DNA of 64,000 nt, taken from JANRKB01 sp033763695 (lineage in GTDB: Bacteria; Planctomycetota; Phycisphaerae; Phycisphaerales; UBA1924). The notes beneath the pieces are model-generated. The model ran no database searches. It saw nothing but the letters and a program-made list of their open reading frames with translations, and was not told the DNA's origin. This document shows positions 25,654 to 35,216 of this stretch, one piece after another; position 1 is the first letter of the stretch; each line of letters starts with the position of its first letter. Position numbers and translations under genes: made by a program. The DNA is taken from contig JANRKB010000057.1 in NCBI GenBank assembly GCA_033763695.1, forward strand, positions 1-64,000, in the 5' to 3' direction.

Positions 25654-26196
25654 TCACTTGACGGCACGCACGTTCAGACTGATCGGCATTCCGTCGAGCG
25701 TCACCTCGGTGCAATCCTCGAACATCGCGAAGCGATCAACGCGCTCGAACGACGTGAAGCCTGCTCCGCGCAGGTACGCGACAAGGATACCAAACGTGAA
25801 GCCCGCCTTGTGGAAGTCGAACCCATCCATTTGCCCGCCGTAGATGATCCGCATGAAGTGGTAGTGAGCTCGCGCATCGTACTTGGGATCAAGAAACATG
25901 CGACAGATGATCTCAAGGTCCGGCACGCCGATGCGGAACACGCCGCCGGGCGCGAGCACGCGATGCACCTCGTTGAACGCACGAGCCACTTCGTTCTTGT
26001 AACTCAGGTGTTCATACACATGCGAGGCGTAGACCTCCGCGATCGATCCCGTTCCAAACTGCGAGAGATCGACAACGCTTCCGACGAAATCGACACCGGG
26101 CCCGGCCTGGATGTTGAGAATCTTCCAGCCCTCGCGCGGCGTGGTGCCGCCAAGGTGCAAACGCAGAGGTGAGTTGGACGCGGTCTCTTCGCTCAT
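25654..26196 (-). CDS. SAM-dependent methyltransferase (predicted SAM-binding protein)
   Basis: About 180 residues from MSEETASNSP. LRLHLGGTTPREGWKILNIQ, then SIAEVYASHVYEHLSY and EVHRVLAPGGVFRIGVPDLE match the small COG4627-like methyltransferases: HLG loop, acidic turn, LAPGG before strand 5. The frame is open to 26325, but ATG 26196 leaves space for the divergent glycosyltransferase at 26258; ATG 26259 is an alternative. No clear ribosome-binding site. Substrate unknown; sugars or lipids of the envelope are common for this group. Confidence 0.7.
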   Translation of the reverse strand: MSEETASNSPLRLHLGGTTPREGWKILNIQAGPGVDFVGSVVDLSQFGTGSIAEVYASHVYEHLSYKNEVARAFNEVHRVLAPGGVFRIGVPDLEIICRMFLDPKYDARAHYHFMRIIYGGQMDGFDFHKAGFTFGILVAYLRGAGFTSFERVDRFAMFEDCTEVTLDGMPISLNVRAVK

Positions 26197-26257
26197 GTCA
26201 GGGAACAGAGTATCGTGGAGAGTGCGACGAGCCAAACCCGCGATATCCTCGGGTCTC

Positions 26258-27028
26258 ATGCATCTCTCCTTCGTCATGCCCGCCCACAATGAAGAGGCCT
26301 TGATCGGTCGCTCGATCGGCTGCATTCATCGAGCGATGAGCGAGATCAATCGTTCGCGGTCCACCGAAACAACGCACTTCACCCCCCCACTTTCCTACGA
26401 GATCATCGTTGCCGCCGACGGCTGTACGGATCGGACCGTCGAGATCGCACATGCCGCGGGAGCGAGCGTGCATGAGCACGATCGCCGCCAGATCGCGGCG
26501 ACACGCAATCTCGGGGCGCGGCACGCGACCGGCGACGTGCTCTTCTTCATCGATGCCGACACCTGCGTCCGCGGCGAGAACCTTGTGCAGGCGCTGGACG
26601 CACTTGATGCGGGGGCGGTCGGCGGCGGGGCGCCGTTTCGGCTCGATGGCACGTTGCCGTGGCACGTCCGCGGCTTTCTCTGGGCGTTGATGCTGCTCTT
26701 TCGTCTGGCCAAGTACACGGGTGGCGCGTTTCTCTTCTGTCGTCGCGATGCGTTTGCCAAGACAGGCGGCTGGGACGAGCAGTTCTACGCGAGTGAAGAG
26801 ATTCACCTTGCCAACGCCCTGAAGAAGCAAGGGCGATTCGTCATCATCCGCAGCGTCGTGCACACCTCGGGTCGCAAGGCGCGGGCGTACCCAGGCCTGC
26901 GGGTCTGGGGGCTGATGTTCAAGACGATCTTCCGCCCGTCGATCGTCAAAAACCGCGACGAAATGTGGATGTGGTACGACCCACGCAAGCCCGACGCGAC
27001 CGACTCGGCCCCGCCGCCGGGCAACTGA
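26258..27028 (+). CDS. Family 2 glycosyltransferase
   Basis: A 256-residue GT-A-fold enzyme. It begins MHLSFVMPAHNEEALIGRSI and continues YEIIVAADGCTDRTVEIAHAAG, with the DXD-type metal site DVLFFIDADTCV, then GGAPFRL and GGAFLFCRRDAFAKTGGWDEQF, the acceptor-site region with the catalytic base area. One hydrophobic segment (GFLWALMLLFRLAKY) may touch the membrane. It uses a nucleotide sugar; acceptor unknown. ATG 26258 is preferred because the signature starts immediately. Divergent from the methyltransferase. Confidence 0.85.
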   Translation: MHLSFVMPAHNEEALIGRSIGCIHRAMSEINRSRSTETTHFTPPLSYEIIVAADGCTDRTVEIAHAAGASVHEHDRRQIAATRNLGARHATGDVLFFIDADTCVRGENLVQALDALDAGAVGGGAPFRLDGTLPWHVRGFLWALMLLFRLAKYTGGAFLFCRRDAFAKTGGWDEQFYASEEIHLANALKKQGRFVIIRSVVHTSGRKARAYPGLRVWGLMFKTIFRPSIVKNRDEMWMWYDPRKPDATDSAPPPGN

Positions 27029-27135
27029 TCGCCCTCCGCTGGCGAGATGACGCACAACGCGTTTCGTCGTGCGTGTCGCTGATCGCCGTGCGATCGCACC
27101 TATACTCGCCCGCTCATTTTTCAGGAACCTCTCTC

Positions 27136-28989
27136 ATGCTCCTTCGGCGTACCCATACCTGCGGCGAACTCCGCGAAACCCACATCGGCCAGACCGTCCG
27201 TCTCAACGGCTGGGTGAACTCCTATCGCGGTCACGGCACCGGCCTGGTCTTCATCGATCTGCGCGATCGCTTCGGCATCACGCAGCTGGTCTTTGACGGC
27301 GCGGACCTGCCCGCCGATGTCATGGAAACCGCCGACCACCTTCGCAACGAGGACGTTGTCGCGGTCGAAGGCGTCGTGCGCGTGCGTGGCGGCGGCGAGA
27401 ACCCCAAGCTCATCACGGGCAAGATCGAGATCCTCGTCAAGACGTTGCAGGTCCTCAATAAGACCGATCCGCTGCCGTTCCTCCCCGACGACACCGGCTC
27501 GGGCGGCAAACTGGCGAACGAAGACATCCGCGGCAAGTACCGCTACATCGACCTGCGCCGCCCCGCGATGCAGAACGTGCTCAAGACGCGGCACACGATC
27601 TATCAGAGCACACGCCGCTACTTCGACGAGAACGGCTTCCTCGAGATCGAGACGCCGATCCTGTACAAGTCGACGCCCGAGGGCGCGCGCGAGTTCCTCG
27701 TGCCCAATCGCCATTTGGCGGGCAACTGGTACGCGCTGCCGCAAAGCCCTCAGTTGTTCAAGCAGATTCTGATGGTGGCGGGGTGCGATCGCTATATGCA
27801 GATCTGCCGCTGCTTCCGCGATGAGGACCCGCGTGCGGACCGTCAGGCCGAGTTCACGCAGATCGATCTTGAGATGTCGTTCGTGCGCCGCGAGCATGTC
27901 ATCGAGATGATGGAGGGCTTCATCCGCCGCCTGTGGAAGGACATCGCCGGGTACGACGTGCCGCCGATTCAGAGAATGCCCTATCGCGAGGCGATGGAGC
28001 GTTTCGGCATTGACCGCCCCGACACGCGCTACGGCCTTGAAATCACCGACATTTCCGACATCGCCGCCAAGACCGATGTGGGCTTCTTCAAGGACACACT
28101 CGCCAAGGGCGCGGACCGGCCGAAGTTCAACAGCCAGCGCGGCGTGGTCAAGTGCATCCGCGTCCCCGGCGGCGCGGAGAAACTCACCCGCAAGATCACC
28201 GATGGCTACCACGAGTTCGTGCGCGGCTTCGGTGCGGGCGGCTGTGCCGTCACCAAGGTGAATGCCGCGGGCGCGTTCGAGACGGGTATCGCCAAGTTCC
28301 TTGAGCCCATCGCGGCCGAACTCAAGAGCACGCTGGGCCTGCAAGCGGGCGACACCGTGCTCTTCGTCGCCGACACATACAACATCGCGACCAAGGCGCT
28401 GGGCGAACTGCGCCAGAAGGTGGCGCGTGATATGGGTGTGGTGCCCAAGCCCGGCGCAGAGGGCGGGCCGTGGAACTTCCTCGTCGTCGTCGACTTCCCG
28501 ATGTTCGAGAAGGACAAGGAGTCGGGTCGCTGGGTCGCGATGCACCATCCGTTCACCGCGCCGCGCGATGATCAGGCCGAGATGTTCGTCAAGGCCGACG
28601 TCAATGACGAGGTCACCATCGAGTCGATCGTCTCGGCGGGCTATGACTTTGTGCTCAACGGCCAGGAGATCGCCGGCGGCAGCGTGCGTATCCATGATCG
28701 CGCGGTGCAGGCGAAGGTCTTCCAGCTCTTGGGCCTCACGCCCGAGCAGGCAAAGGAGAAGTTCTCGTTCCTGCTTGAGGCGCTGTCGTATGGCGCCCCG
28801 CCGCACGCGGGCATCGCGTTCGGCCTCGATCGCCTTGTCATGAACTTCGTGGGCACGAGCAACATCCGCGACGTGATTGCCTTCCCCAAGACCCAGATCG
28901 GTCAAGATCTCATGACCGGAGCGCCGGGGCCGGTGACGGACGAACAGCTCAAGGATGTGCACGCGGCGGCGCTGCGGCCGAGGACGTAA
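27136..28989 (+). CDS. aspS: Aspartyl-tRNA synthetase
   Basis: A 617-residue class IIb synthetase of the bacterial type. The N-terminal OB fold (LRETHIGQTVRLNGWVNSYR, GLVFIDLRDRFGITQLVF) is followed by motif 2 (RCFRDEDPRADRQAEFTQID), the GAD insertion domain and motif 3 (GIAFGLDRLVMNFVGTSNIRDVIAFPK). Length matches bacterial AspRS, about 590. ATG 27136 has AGGA 10 nt upstream. It stands alone and ends with a strong terminator at 29021. Whether it is discriminating (Asp only) cannot be settled from sequence by eye. Confidence 0.97.
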   Translation: MLLRRTHTCGELRETHIGQTVRLNGWVNSYRGHGTGLVFIDLRDRFGITQLVFDGADLPADVMETADHLRNEDVVAVEGVVRVRGGGENPKLITGKIEILVKTLQVLNKTDPLPFLPDDTGSGGKLANEDIRGKYRYIDLRRPAMQNVLKTRHTIYQSTRRYFDENGFLEIETPILYKSTPEGAREFLVPNRHLAGNWYALPQSPQLFKQILMVAGCDRYMQICRCFRDEDPRADRQAEFTQIDLEMSFVRREHVIEMMEGFIRRLWKDIAGYDVPPIQRMPYREAMERFGIDRPDTRYGLEITDISDIAAKTDVGFFKDTLAKGADRPKFNSQRGVVKCIRVPGGAEKLTRKITDGYHEFVRGFGAGGCAVTKVNAAGAFETGIAKFLEPIAAELKSTLGLQAGDTVLFVADTYNIATKALGELRQKVARDMGVVPKPGAEGGPWNFLVVVDFPMFEKDKESGRWVAMHHPFTAPRDDQAEMFVKADVNDEVTIESIVSAGYDFVLNGQEIAGGSVRIHDRAVQAKVFQLLGLTPEQAKEKFSFLLEALSYGAPPHAGIAFGLDRLVMNFVGTSNIRDVIAFPKTQIGQDLMTGAPGPVTDEQLKDVHAAALRPRT

Positions 28990-29020
28990 GTGTCTTTCTG
29001 ACAACCTGTTAGACAATCCG

Positions 29021-29051
29021 CCCGGCAGGCGTCCCCTGCTGGGTTTTTGTT
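29021..29051 (+). terminator. Intrinsic terminator of aspS
   Basis: A 9-bp stem (CCCGGCAGG with CCTGCTGGG, one G-T pair) at 29021-29043 is followed by TTTTTGTTT, 31 bases after the aspS stop. Confidence 0.9.
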
Positions 29052-29156
29052 TGCCCGCGGTGTACCGCGATTTCGGACAAACACTTCCATTATTGCCGAC
29101 AAGAGGATACACTAGTCCACTATTACGGGCTGGTTCCCTCTTTTCGGAGCACATCC

Positions 29157-30599
29157 ATGCAGAAGCGTTCCTGGGCCGAGCCGTTCAAGATCAAGATGGT
29201 CGAACCGCTGCGGATGACCACGCCCGACGAGCGCGAGGCGGCGATCGAGGCCGCGGGGTTCAACACGTTCCTGCTCCGCAGTGAGGATGTCTACATCGAT
29301 TTGCTCACCGACTCGGGCACGAGCGCGATGAGCGACCGCCAATGGGCGGGCATGATGCTCGGCGACGAGGCGTACGCCGGCAGCGCGAACTTCTACCACC
29401 TCGAAGACGCGATGCGCCGCTACTACGGCTACAAGCACCTCATCCCCACGCACCAGGGACGTGGCGCGGAGCACATTCTGAGCCGCATGCTCATCAAGCC
29501 CGGCGATGTCGTGCCCGGAAACATGTATTTCACGACGACGCGGGCCCATCAGGAACTCGCGGGTGGACGCTTCGTTGACATCATCTGTGACGCCGCCCAC
29601 GACGCGTCGAGCCTCGAACCCTTCAAGGGCAACATCGACCTCGCGAAGCTGCAGAAAGCCATCGAGAAGTACGGCTCGGTGAAGATCCCGTACGTCTGCG
29701 TGCAGTGCTGCGTGAACATGGCGGGCGGGCAGCCGATCAGCCTTGCGAACCTGCGTGCGGTGCGCGAACTCACCAAGCGTCACGGCATCCTGATCATGCT
29801 CGACGCGACGCGTGCCGTGGAGAACTCGTACTTCATCAAGCAGCGCGAGCCGGGCTACAGCACCCGCAGCATCGAAGAGATCCTGCGTGAGATCTGCTCG
29901 CTGACCGACGGCTGCACCAACTCGGCCAAGAAGGACTGCCTCGTCAACATCGGCGGCTTCCTGTGCCTGAATGACGATGCACTCGCAGAGGAAGCGACCA
30001 ACATGGTCGTGCTCTTCGAGGGTCTGCACACCTACGGCGGGCTTGCCGGGCGCGACATGGAAGCGATGGCCATCGGCATCGGCGAGTCGGTGCAATATGA
30101 CCACATCCGCGCCCGCATTGGCCAGGTCGAGTACCTCGGCAATCCGCTTGACAAAGCCGGTGTGCCGATCGTCAAGCCCATCGGCGGGCACGGCGTGTTC
30201 CTCGATGCGCTGAAGTTCCTGCCGCACGTGAAGCGTGAGGAGTTCCCGGCACAGGCTTTGTCGGCGGCGCTGTACGTCGAATCGGGCGTGCGCACGATGG
30301 AACGCGGCGCGGTGAGCAGCGGGCGCGACGCCGACACGGGCGAAAACATCTTCCCCAAGCTCGAACTGGTGCGGCTGACGATCCCGCGGCGCGTCTACAC
30401 CCAGGCACACATGGACGTGACCGCCGAATCGATCATCACGCTGTTCGAAGAGCCCGAGCGCGTGGTGGGGCTGAAGTTCACCTATGAGCCCAAGTACCTG
30501 CGTTTCTTCCAGGCTCGCTTTGCTCCGGTGGTCGGGAATGTCGTCCTGCGTCCGAGCAAGCAGACTGCGACGCAAGGCCGCGGCGTCGGCGTGAACTGA
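29157..30599 (+). CDS. tpl: Tyrosine phenol-lyase
   Basis: A 480-residue PLP enzyme of the beta-eliminating lyase family that splits L-tyrosine into phenol, pyruvate and ammonia. The sequence follows Citrobacter tyrosine phenol-lyase closely: IDLLTDSGTSAMSDRQWAGMM, GDEAYAGSANFYHL, PTHQGRGAEHIL. With a constant offset of two residues the key positions agree: Thr126 in MYFTTTR (Thr124), PLP Lys259 in SAKKDCL (Lys257), and Arg383 in MERG (Arg381, which holds the phenol oxygen). Tryptophanases have other residues at the Thr and Arg sites, so TPL is favoured. It is followed 21 bases later by a decarboxylase gene. Cytoplasmic. Confidence 0.85.
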   Translation: MQKRSWAEPFKIKMVEPLRMTTPDEREAAIEAAGFNTFLLRSEDVYIDLLTDSGTSAMSDRQWAGMMLGDEAYAGSANFYHLEDAMRRYYGYKHLIPTHQGRGAEHILSRMLIKPGDVVPGNMYFTTTRAHQELAGGRFVDIICDAAHDASSLEPFKGNIDLAKLQKAIEKYGSVKIPYVCVQCCVNMAGGQPISLANLRAVRELTKRHGILIMLDATRAVENSYFIKQREPGYSTRSIEEILREICSLTDGCTNSAKKDCLVNIGGFLCLNDDALAEEATNMVVLFEGLHTYGGLAGRDMEAMAIGIGESVQYDHIRARIGQVEYLGNPLDKAGVPIVKPIGGHGVFLDALKFLPHVKREEFPAQALSAALYVESGVRTMERGAVSSGRDADTGENIFPKLELVRLTIPRRVYTQAHMDVTAESIITLFEEPERVVGLKFTYEPKYLRFFQARFAPVVGNVVLRPSKQTATQGRGVGVN

Positions 30600-30620
30600 A
30601 TGGCTTGGGAGCAGTCGCCC

Positions 30621-32582
30621 ATGAACGACGACCTCGGGATGATGAGTGCGTGGTTCGCGGGGCCCAAGGCGGAGAATGCCCAGTGGTTCAACGCCTGGCT
30701 GGGCCGCATCGCCGAGGACTATTCCGCCTGGCGGCGTAACTACTTTCCCGAGGATGGCGTGGTCGTCGACTCGGCGTTGCGTCGGCACAATGAGCCGTTC
30801 ATGGACGCGTTCGAAGATCGTCTGCTCGAGTTGCTCGCGCGGCTCAAGAACGACGTGCCGTTTCACAGCCCGCGCTATGCCGCCCACATGCTTGCGGAAC
30901 AGACGCTGCCGGGCATCGCGGGCTACTTCGCGGCGATGCTCTACAACCCCAACAACGTCACGTCGGACGTGGCGCCCGTCACTGTCGCGCTGGAGCTTGA
31001 GGCGGGGCGGCTGCTCTGCCGCATGATCGGGTACGACGCGAACGCGTGGGCTCATCTGTGCTCGGGCGGGACGTCGGCCAACATCGAGGCGTTGTGGGCG
31101 GCCCGTGCGACCAAGTATCTGCCGCTGGTCGTTCGCGACGTGCGGCACACAATCGGCCTCATCGATCCATGGACACGCTGTGGCAACGCCGAACTGCTCG
31201 CGATGTCCCCCACTGCCGCGCTGAAGTGGTACGAATCACTCTGGCGTGAGATTGCGGAGACGTCGGGCGGCGACGATCTGGTGCTTGCCGCACGCGACGC
31301 GTTCGCGGCATCGCAATACAACATCGCCGAGCGGGGTGTCGGCGCGGTCTGTGCCGCGATCGGCTCGTCGCCGGTGTTGCTGGTGCCCGAGTCGCACCAC
31401 TACTGCTTCGAGAAGGCGATGGACGTGCTGGGGCTCGGGCGTGCCGCACTGGTGAGCGTGCCGGTGGACAGTGATTTCCGCCAGCGCGTTGATGCGCTGG
31501 AAGCGGCGATCGACGGAGCGGAACGCGAAGGTCGCCACGTGCTGGCCGTCGTCGCTGTGGTTGGCTCGACGGAGGAAGGATCCGTCGATCCGGTGGATCA
31601 GATCGTCGCGATGCGTGCTCGCCGCGAGCGAGCTGGCACGTCGTCGTTCTGGCTGCACGCTGACGGCGCGTACGGCGGCTATCTGCGCACCATCACGATT
31701 CCCAAGCGATGCGGGCTTGGTCCGGCCCACGCCGCGGTCAAGATCGGAAGCGATGTTCGCGAGATCGCGCTGACGCTGCCGGAGCACGGCGAATGTGCCG
31801 CACTGGAACAGACGGGCTCGTGCGATTCGGTCACGATCGACCCGCACAAGATGGGATACATCCCGTATCCGGCGGGGGCGATCTGCTTCCGCAGCAATCT
31901 CATCAAGCCGCTGATGCGTCAGACGGCGGCGTATCTGGAGGAGGCGTCGCACGATCTTGACGCGGAGCGTGCGTCGGACTCGATTGGCCTGTATGTGCTC
32001 GAAGGCAGCAAGCCCGGCGCAAGTGCTGCGGCCGTGTGGCTGAGCCACTCGCTGATTCCACTCGACAACACGGGGCACGGCAGGCTGATGCGCGACAATA
32101 TCCGCAACGCCTGCGAACTGCACGCGCTGCTCGAGCATTACCCAGACGCCGCTGGCGATGAAGGCGTGCGTGCCGTGTGCTTGTGTCCGCCCGGGTCGAA
32201 CATCGTGTGCTACGCGTTCCGCCCGACGCGAGCGGATGCGACGCTGCACGAGATCAATGCGCTGAATCGCGCGGTCTTCGAGAAGTTCAACCTGTCGGCG
32301 GACGAACGCGTCTGCGAGCAGAACTTCTTTGTCAGTCGCACGGCGCTGGGTGCACGGCAATACTCGGTCGCTACGGTCGGCGCGTTCCTTGATCGCCTGG
32401 GTGTCGGCACCGAGGAGTACGCGAGCGAGGGCGTGTTCCTGCTGCGATCGGTCATGATGAATCCCTGGTATGCGTTCGCGAAGCGTCGCGGCCGCTACTA
32501 CCTGTCCGAACTGGTTGGCGAGATGTATCGTGCCGCGGGCGAGCTCGCTCGGCGTGCCAGTTCTTCGCGCGTGATGCTGTAA
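30621..32582 (+). CDS. Group II PLP decarboxylase, tyrosine-decarboxylase-like
   Basis: A 653-residue decarboxylase. Seen: the PLP-phosphate region HLCSGGTSANIEALWAAR, ESHHYCFEKAMDVLGLG, HADGAYGGY (family HVDAA) and DPHKMGYIPYPAGAI with the Schiff-base Lys410. The DPHKMGYIPY block, the following YVLEGSKPGASAAAVW and the overall length resemble tyrosine decarboxylases of lactic acid bacteria, which form tyramine. ATG 30621 has GGGAG 9 nt upstream and is chosen over ATG 30600, which abuts the TPL stop. It lies in a likely operon with TPL. Glutamate or other aromatic substrates cannot be excluded. Confidence 0.8.
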   Translation: MNDDLGMMSAWFAGPKAENAQWFNAWLGRIAEDYSAWRRNYFPEDGVVVDSALRRHNEPFMDAFEDRLLELLARLKNDVPFHSPRYAAHMLAEQTLPGIAGYFAAMLYNPNNVTSDVAPVTVALELEAGRLLCRMIGYDANAWAHLCSGGTSANIEALWAARATKYLPLVVRDVRHTIGLIDPWTRCGNAELLAMSPTAALKWYESLWREIAETSGGDDLVLAARDAFAASQYNIAERGVGAVCAAIGSSPVLLVPESHHYCFEKAMDVLGLGRAALVSVPVDSDFRQRVDALEAAIDGAEREGRHVLAVVAVVGSTEEGSVDPVDQIVAMRARRERAGTSSFWLHADGAYGGYLRTITIPKRCGLGPAHAAVKIGSDVREIALTLPEHGECAALEQTGSCDSVTIDPHKMGYIPYPAGAICFRSNLIKPLMRQTAAYLEEASHDLDAERASDSIGLYVLEGSKPGASAAAVWLSHSLIPLDNTGHGRLMRDNIRNACELHALLEHYPDAAGDEGVRAVCLCPPGSNIVCYAFRPTRADATLHEINALNRAVFEKFNLSADERVCEQNFFVSRTALGARQYSVATVGAFLDRLGVGTEEYASEGVFLLRSVMMNPWYAFAKRRGRYYLSELVGEMYRAAGELARRASSSRVML

Positions 32583-32896
32583 CGGTGCGGCATCAACGCA
32601 ACCGCGAATGCTCGTGGAAGATGTTCATGCGCTCGCGTGATGTCGCTGTCCAACGCGCGACAGTTCTCAACTTCTCAGCGTTTGGAGCACCGGGCATCCC
32701 ACTTTCGGGAACGCGCGGAATATGCATGTTTCCAAACCCATGTCCTTTCAACGCTTATGCGTGCCTCACGTGAGCCCGTTCTGGCACGCGTGTTGCAACT
32801 GTGTTTGTGGCGAGCCGTGAAGAAGTGGCTCGCCCGCGATGGTCGCGCCGGCGTCATCGCGCGGGGTGGAGGGACGCATCCACCTCGGGACGAGCC
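32583..32896. other. Intergenic leader of the multiheme operon
   Basis: 314 bases without a gene. It contains a near-consensus sigma-54 promoter (32782-32797) and, 119 bases upstream of its -24 element, two TTCTCA boxes nine bases apart (32664 and 32673) that are candidate activator sites. About 90 bases of leader separate the predicted transcript start from ATG 32897. Confidence 0.6.
32782..32798 (+). promoter_or_regulatory. Sigma-54 promoter of the first multiheme operon
   Basis: TGGCACGCGTGTTGCAA matches the -24/-12 consensus (TGGCACG-N4-TTGCW) at every key base, with GG at 32783-32784 and GC at 32795-32796. It lies 101 bases before the start of the first cytochrome gene, in an intergenic region and in the right orientation. 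Confidence 0.85.
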
Positions 32897-35167
32897 ATGA
32901 CAGGACCTGTCCGCCCAACTCCGACGAAGACGCCAATGCCGAGCCGCATGAAGTGGACCGCCGCGCTCACCGCGACGGTGCTTTCGATGGTGTGTGCGGC
33001 CCCAGCATCCGCTCAAGCCGACCTCTCCGAGACAGAAGCCGCCAATCGGCGCTGCCTGCGTTGCCACGGCCAGGAGAAGATCGGGACGCTCAACCCGGCG
33101 GAACGACTGTCGATGGTCGGCACATGGCTCGACGCGGGGACGCCCCCCGCGAATGCCGCGAAGCCCACCAGCACGCTGACGGGCAAAGAACTCGCGACGC
33201 GCCCCAAGCTCTTCATCGCGTCTGACGCGCTCGCGCACGGCGTGCATGCGAACAACAAGTGCATCGACTGCCACGAAGATGCGGCCCGCCTGCCGCACGA
33301 ACCCGTGCTGAAGTTCCAGACCTGCGCGACCAAGTGCCACGCGAAGGAAGCGGAGGCATTCCCACGCGGGGCCCACGCCGAGGCGCTCCGCAAGGGCGAT
33401 CCGCTCGCACCGACGTGCGCGTCATGCCACGGCGGACACGCGATCGCCCGCGTCAGCGACCCGAAGTCGCCCCAGCACCGCCTCAACAGCATCTTCCTCT
33501 GTGCCGAGTGCCATGAAAAGCACATGAAAGACACGCCCGGGGGCTACAAGCCGCGCAAGCACATCGAGGCGTATCTGCATAGCGCGCACGGTAAGGCCGT
33601 GGCGCAGTCTGGCCTGGTTGCAGCGCCGACGTGTGCAGATTGTCACAGTGCCCACGCCGTCCACGCCGTGAGCGATCCTGAGTCGCCGGTGTACCGCTCC
33701 AACATCTACAACACGTGCGGGCGTTGCCATGTCGGCATTCTGAACATCTACAAGAACAGCATCCACGGCACCAAGGCGATGGCGGGCAACAAGGACGCCC
33801 CGGTCTGCACCGACTGCCACACGTCCCACGAGATCATCCAGCCCGACAAGGTGCAGTTCAAGCTTGCCAGCGGCGATCGATGCGGCAAGTGCCACGAGGA
33901 TCGCATCGAGCACTATCGCGAGACGTTCCATGGCAAAGCCCTTGCGCTCGGACGCCCGGGTGTTGCCGCGTGCTTTGACTGCCACGGCCATCATGACATC
34001 GTCCCGGTCAGTGATCCTGCCAGTCGCCTGCACGGCGAACGCAAACTCGAGACGTGCAGGCAGTGTCACCCCAACGCGGGACCGAAGTTCACGCAATACA
34101 TCGCGCACGCGGACCACACGAATCGCGAGCTGTATCCCTCGCTGTACTGGACGTTCGTCTTCATGACGATGATCGTCGTGGGCACGTTCCTGTTCTTCGG
34201 GGCACACACGATTCTCTGGCTCGCGCGCACGACGGTCGTCTACATCCGCGATCGCAAGGCGTTCCGCGAGGCGAAGCTGCACTGCCTGCAGGACAAAGAG
34301 ACGTACGTCCGCTTCAAGCCTTTCGACCGCTTCCTGCACATCCTCGTCATGAGCAGCTTCCTGCTGCTGGTGGCGACCGGCATGCCGCTCAAGTTCTACT
34401 ACACGGACTGGGCGAAGCATCTGGTCAACTGGATCGGCGGGCTTGAGGCAGCGGCACAGTTGCACCGTCTCGGGGCTGTCATCACCTTCGCCTACTTCAC
34501 GCTGCACATTGGCAGCCTGATCCGCCGCGGCTACATCAATCGCGCGCAGTTCAAGGACCCCGTGAAGAACAAGGTCACGCTCCGCCAGGTGATCCGCGTC
34601 GTCTTCGGGCCCGATCTGCCGTACCCGCACATCGATGATCTCAAGGAATGGTGGGCGCACCAGAAGTGGTTCTTCGGCCGCGGCCCGCGTCCGCAGTTTG
34701 ACAAGTGGACGTACTGGGAGAAGTTTGATTACCTGGCCGTCTTCTGGGGTGTCGCGGTCATCGGCCTGAGCGGCCTTGTGATGTGGTTCCCGGAGAAGTT
34801 CACGACGGTCTTCCCGGGCTGGATCATCAACATCGCGCTCATCGTGCACAGCGATGAGGCGCTGCTGGCCGCGGGCTTCATCTTCGCGTTCCACTTCTTC
34901 AACGTGCACTTCCGCCCCGAGAAGTTCCCGATCGATTCGGTGATCTTCTCGGGGCGCATCTCAAAGACCGAGATGCTGCACGAGCGCAAGCGCTGGTACG
35001 ACCGTCTCGTCGCGGCCGGGCGTCTCGACAGCCTTCGCGTCTCGGACGAGTGGTCGCAGTGGCGGCGTGTGCTGCATCCGATCGGTTTCCTGGCATTCGG
35101 CATCGGCCTGGTGCTGCTCGTCTTGATCGTCTACGCGATGGGCTCACGCCTGCTTGGAGGTCACTAG
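32897..35167 (+). CDS. Multiheme cytochrome c / cytochrome b fusion (copy 1)
   Basis: A 756-residue protein with a signal peptide (LTATVLSMVCAAPASAQA), a periplasmic part with 10 CXXCH motifs plus one CX3CH (CATKCH), and from about residue 420 a membrane part with at least five helices of the cytochrome b561/formate-dehydrogenase-gamma type (FDRFLHILVMSSFLLLVATG; HRLGAVITFAYFTLHIG; a C-terminal His in FAFHFFNVHF). This resembles CbcL of Geobacter, an inner-membrane quinol oxidase feeding periplasmic cytochromes; equivalence is inference. ATG 32897 or 32936 could start it. Next gene is a paralogue, 49 bases on. Confidence 0.85.
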   Translation: MTGPVRPTPTKTPMPSRMKWTAALTATVLSMVCAAPASAQADLSETEAANRRCLRCHGQEKIGTLNPAERLSMVGTWLDAGTPPANAAKPTSTLTGKELATRPKLFIASDALAHGVHANNKCIDCHEDAARLPHEPVLKFQTCATKCHAKEAEAFPRGAHAEALRKGDPLAPTCASCHGGHAIARVSDPKSPQHRLNSIFLCAECHEKHMKDTPGGYKPRKHIEAYLHSAHGKAVAQSGLVAAPTCADCHSAHAVHAVSDPESPVYRSNIYNTCGRCHVGILNIYKNSIHGTKAMAGNKDAPVCTDCHTSHEIIQPDKVQFKLASGDRCGKCHEDRIEHYRETFHGKALALGRPGVAACFDCHGHHDIVPVSDPASRLHGERKLETCRQCHPNAGPKFTQYIAHADHTNRELYPSLYWTFVFMTMIVVGTFLFFGAHTILWLARTTVVYIRDRKAFREAKLHCLQDKETYVRFKPFDRFLHILVMSSFLLLVATGMPLKFYYTDWAKHLVNWIGGLEAAAQLHRLGAVITFAYFTLHIGSLIRRGYINRAQFKDPVKNKVTLRQVIRVVFGPDLPYPHIDDLKEWWAHQKWFFGRGPRPQFDKWTYWEKFDYLAVFWGVAVIGLSGLVMWFPEKFTTVFPGWIINIALIVHSDEALLAAGFIFAFHFFNVHFRPEKFPIDSVIFSGRISKTEMLHERKRWYDRLVAAGRLDSLRVSDEWSQWRRVLHPIGFLAFGIGLVLLVLIVYAMGSRLLGGH

Positions 35168-35216
35168 TCGCGGCACGTGCGCTGAACCCTCAGGCCGCAA
35201 CTTCCGGGATCCTTCC

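Noticed and set aside
29157..30599. Tryptophanase as the name for the lyase
   Set aside because: Thr126 and Arg383 agree with tyrosine phenol-lyase and not with the residues at these sites in tryptophanase; the neighbour is tyrosine-decarboxylase-like.
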